Positions 43,206 through 44,734 of a stretch of 44,734 nt of DNA are shown here, piece after piece (position 1 is the first letter of the stretch; each line of letters opens with the position of its first letter). The stretch is from an uncultured Spirochaetaceae bacterium (lineage in GTDB: Bacteria > Spirochaetota > Spirochaetia > Sphaerochaetales > Sphaerochaetaceae), in assembly GCA_944389145.1 (NCBI GenBank), contig CALXLH010000029.1:1-44734 (forward strand), in the 5' to 3' direction. Position numbers and translations under genes: made by a program. The notes under the pieces are model-generated. The model searched no databases. It was given only the letters and a program-made list of their open reading frames with translations, and was not told where the DNA came from.

Positions 43206-44270
43206 TCAGTATCCGATCGCATCCCTTATCCAGGGACTTGTGACAAGCTCATCGGGATCGCCATATGTCGAAGGGGCGGTATCGGAAAGGCTCTCCCCCT
43301 CTCCGGGAAGATCATCCCGCGTTATCAGCGAGGCGCCCATCTCGATCCACCCTGAGGGGATGCGCTCATACTCATCGGCCATCTCAAGGGCAAGCAGCCT
43401 CATCCCCTGCTCCCCGTTCGCACGGAAATCGGTACACGCAGAGGCAAGCCAAAGGGATCCATCCTCTCCCATGAGGGCCATATCACCCTCCGAGATATCC
43501 ACGGAGACCAGCGGTATGTCCTTTCCAGATTCCATGAGGGCCCGATAGCAGCCACGGCCATAGGCGTCATATGAGGCCCAGATGGCATCTATATCATCCT
43601 CATCGATTCCTTCCAGGGCCTCCTTCATCGCCCTATAGGACGCAAGCTCAGGATCTATCTCCGTGGATGGGGAGACAACCGCGACCGTATCTATCAGGCC
43701 TGCGTCCTCATATGCCTCATAACCCTCATTCCTACGGTCGAATGCCGCGATATAATCAGGAACCCATAGCTTCAGCACCCGCGCAGGGCTCTCATCCGCA
43801 ATCTCCTCGATGATGTAATCCAGGAGTATCGTGGCAAGCTCCCTGTCATCCTGGAAGAACTGCGTCACACCATCTATAGTCTCTCTCTTCCCATCCGGGC
43901 CTATCAGCTCGGTATCGAAGGTGACGATCGACAGCTGAGGATAAAGCAGCCGTACGTAGGATATCAGGCTATAGGAATAATCCCTGCCTCCATGGGAAAG
44001 GAAGAGTCCGTCATACCCCTCTGCGGCAAGTGATCTTACATAGGTGATGAAAAGCGCATCATCACCGCCGGTAAAGTATACCGTACACCTCATGCCAAGA
44101 GCACGGGCTGTATCAACAGCTCCGGCAGCAGCATCCGTGAAGATATCGCTACGGGCCATGTTCAGCACATAAGCGACCTTCTTTCCCTCCACCGGACTGC
44201 GTCCGGAATCCGTAGTAGCGCATCCTGCAAGAAGCAATATAAGGACAGCTACGCCAAGCAATCGTCTCAT
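43206..44270 (-). CDS. sugar-type periplasmic binding lipoprotein
   Basis: Substrate-binding lipoprotein of the Peripla_BP_4 (ribose/galactose-binding-like) fold, 354 residues. The lipobox is LLAGC (Cys17). The pattern KVAYVLNMARSDIFTDAAAGAVDTARALG (residues 30-58), then YDGLFLSHGG, VTFDTE, DAIWASYDAYGRG and IPLVSVDIS follows this fold strand by strand. No sugar permease is nearby, so it may serve as a sensor for the phosphatase/transporter operon rather than as a transporter part. It lies 12 bases before the next lipoprotein gene. Confidence 0.85.
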   Translation of the reverse strand: MRRLLGVAVLILLLAGCATTDSGRSPVEGKKVAYVLNMARSDIFTDAAAGAVDTARALGMRCTVYFTGGDDALFITYVRSLAAEGYDGLFLSHGGRDYSYSLISYVRLLYPQLSIVTFDTELIGPDGKRETIDGVTQFFQDDRELATILLDYIIEEIADESPARVLKLWVPDYIAAFDRRNEGYEAYEDAGLIDTVAVVSPSTEIDPELASYRAMKEALEGIDEDDIDAIWASYDAYGRGCYRALMESGKDIPLVSVDISEGDMALMGEDGSLWLASACTDFRANGEQGMRLLALEMADEYERIPSGWIEMGASLITRDDLPGEGESLSDTAPSTYGDPDELVTSPWIRDAIGY

Positions 44271-44291
44271 ACGTACCCCCGGAAAAGAAGA

Positions 44292-44483
44292 CTACCTGAT
44301 GATTCCCCTGTCTCTTGCAAGGGCCTCGATGCTCCTGTCATAGGCAGCCTCAGCCTCCGGAGAGAAGAAGCAGCCAGGGACTCCCTCATCATGATCACGG
44401 TGATGCGCAACGCAGGCACAGCACCTGCCATGCCTCGGACAATCATAGGTACATGGACATGGCCTGGAGTTATCACAGCTCAT
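44292..44483 (-). CDS. small cysteine-rich protein (DUF6485-like)
   Basis: Short protein, 63 residues, with seven cysteines in a tight pattern: CPCTYDCPRHGRCCACVAHHR (about residues 9-29), then GCFFSPEAEAAYDRS. I recognise this as the DUF6485 type; the cysteines probably bind a metal. GGAGGAGG lies directly upstream of the ATG, which supports a real gene despite its size. It is the first gene of the long minus-strand operon. The 130 bases upstream hold the repeats described separately. Confidence 0.75.
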   Translation of the reverse strand: MSCDNSRPCPCTYDCPRHGRCCACVAHHRDHDEGVPGCFFSPEAEAAYDRSIEALARDRGIIR

Positions 44484-44563
44484 ATCAACCTCCTCCGGAA
44501 GCGATCTTCAGGGTGAAGGTATCACAATGAGGATGATGCCTTTAGCCTCACATATGCCGAATC

Positions 44564-44594
44564 CGATGAATCGTGACTTATCCACGATGAATCG
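44564..44594. repeat. tandem dyad repeats CGAT-GA-ATCG
   Basis: CGATGAATCG occurs at 44564-44573 and again at 44585-44594, exactly 21 bases apart, two helical turns. Each copy is itself an inverted repeat (CGAT/ATCG). They lie about 80 bases ahead of the small cysteine-rich gene and next to the insertion-element end, and could be operator sites of the operon. Confidence 0.5.
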
Positions 44595-44611
44595 ACAACT
44601 AAGACGAAAAT

Positions 44612-44734
44612 CATGACCACGCCTAAAAGACGTGGTTTGATCCGGGGGTATAACCCCTGAATGCAGGCGAGGTGTCTTAAGGCACCTCGCTCTCGCTTCG
44701 TTCAAGCCCTGCATTTTCTACCTGCTACCCCTCG
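44612..44734 (-). mobile_element. right end of an IS200/IS605-type element, truncated by window edge
   Basis: On the minus strand the DNA ends in a subterminal hairpin with arms ACCACG and CGTGGT (44616-44621 with 44631-44636) around a TCTTTTAGG-like loop, then TCATGA. This closely resembles the right end of IS200/IS605 elements. The tnpB gene itself would lie beyond the window to the right. Confidence 0.5.
44616..44734 (-). ncRNA. possible omega-RNA scaffold (partial)
   Basis: Read on the minus strand, four nested stems follow one another: a closing stem ATGCAG/CTGCAT (44709-44714 with 44661-44666), inside it a 10-bp stem with TTAA loop (44667-44676 with 44681-44690, one G-U), then GGGGT/ACCCC (44645-44649 with 44653-44657), and the terminal ACCACG/CGTGGT hairpin. 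TnpB guide RNAs have this kind of layout, ending at the element's right end. An open frame of 68 codons on this strand is judged a by-product. Confidence 0.45.

Noticed and set aside
44508-44714. Minus-strand open frame of 68 codons at the right edge
   Set aside because: It runs through the perfect stems of the element end; its translation is set by the repeats and looks non-coding.
1-44734. CRISPR array, tRNA or rRNA genes
   Set aside because: I looked for regularly spaced repeats, CCA-ended cloverleafs and conserved rRNA segments on both strands and saw none.

Overview
The window looks like a piece of a spirochaete chromosome, probably a Treponema/Sphaerochaeta-like gut lineage. The evidence is the block rpsT, HU, lnt, cinA, rho, rpmE (28.4-34.1 kb), which resembles gene order I recall from Treponema; a TctC-type receptor whose leader ends in the LFAGGSKEA motif I associate with spirochaetes; and many lipoproteins. 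This assignment rests on recalled family knowledge, not on a search. Genes are packed tightly, with ATGA stop/start overlaps throughout. I see no rRNA or tRNA gene and no CRISPR array.

Left part (1-9.4 kb): an iron-type alcohol dehydrogenase with a consensus promoter almost on its start codon; an AAA ATPase; a membrane thioredoxin plus CcdA pair; a YihY/lipase operon; the remnant of an IS605-type tnpB; a YfcE-type phosphoesterase whose 3' end overlaps head-on with an aldehyde:ferredoxin-oxidoreductase-like gene. From 9.4 to 15.3 kb a tripartite tricarboxylate transporter (tctC, tctB, tctA) is translationally coupled to a sulfatase and lies downstream of a ROK regulator; a clean inverted repeat sits just after the tctC promoter.

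Middle (15.4-28.4 kb): DUF4186, a uridine-kinase-like protein with a ThrRS-like N-terminus, an XRE regulator coupled to nifU and a cysteine desulfurase, then YkgJ-like, SurE and a degenerate galactokinase. Next comes a GntR regulator divergent from a seven-gene operon: TRAP transporter (dctP, dctQ, dctM), cupin, HpaI-type aldolase, cupin and a DUF6282 metal-hydrolase-like protein. This reads as a self-contained uptake and catabolism unit for an unidentified carboxylate.

Right part (34.4-44.5 kb): a candidate nine-gene operon on the minus strand. Its core is the most unusual thing in the window. An amino-acid ABC ATPase carries a C-terminal RsbW/GHKL-like domain, a dicarboxylate symporter carries an N-terminal RsbW/GHKL-like domain, and between them lies a membrane SpoIIE-type PP2C phosphatase. 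They are coupled to a receptor-permease fusion with lobes in swapped order and to CstA. This suggests partner-switch-like signalling built into nutrient transporters. The extreme right edge carries what looks like the right end of an IS200/IS605-type element, including a structured, omega-RNA-like region cut off by the window boundary.
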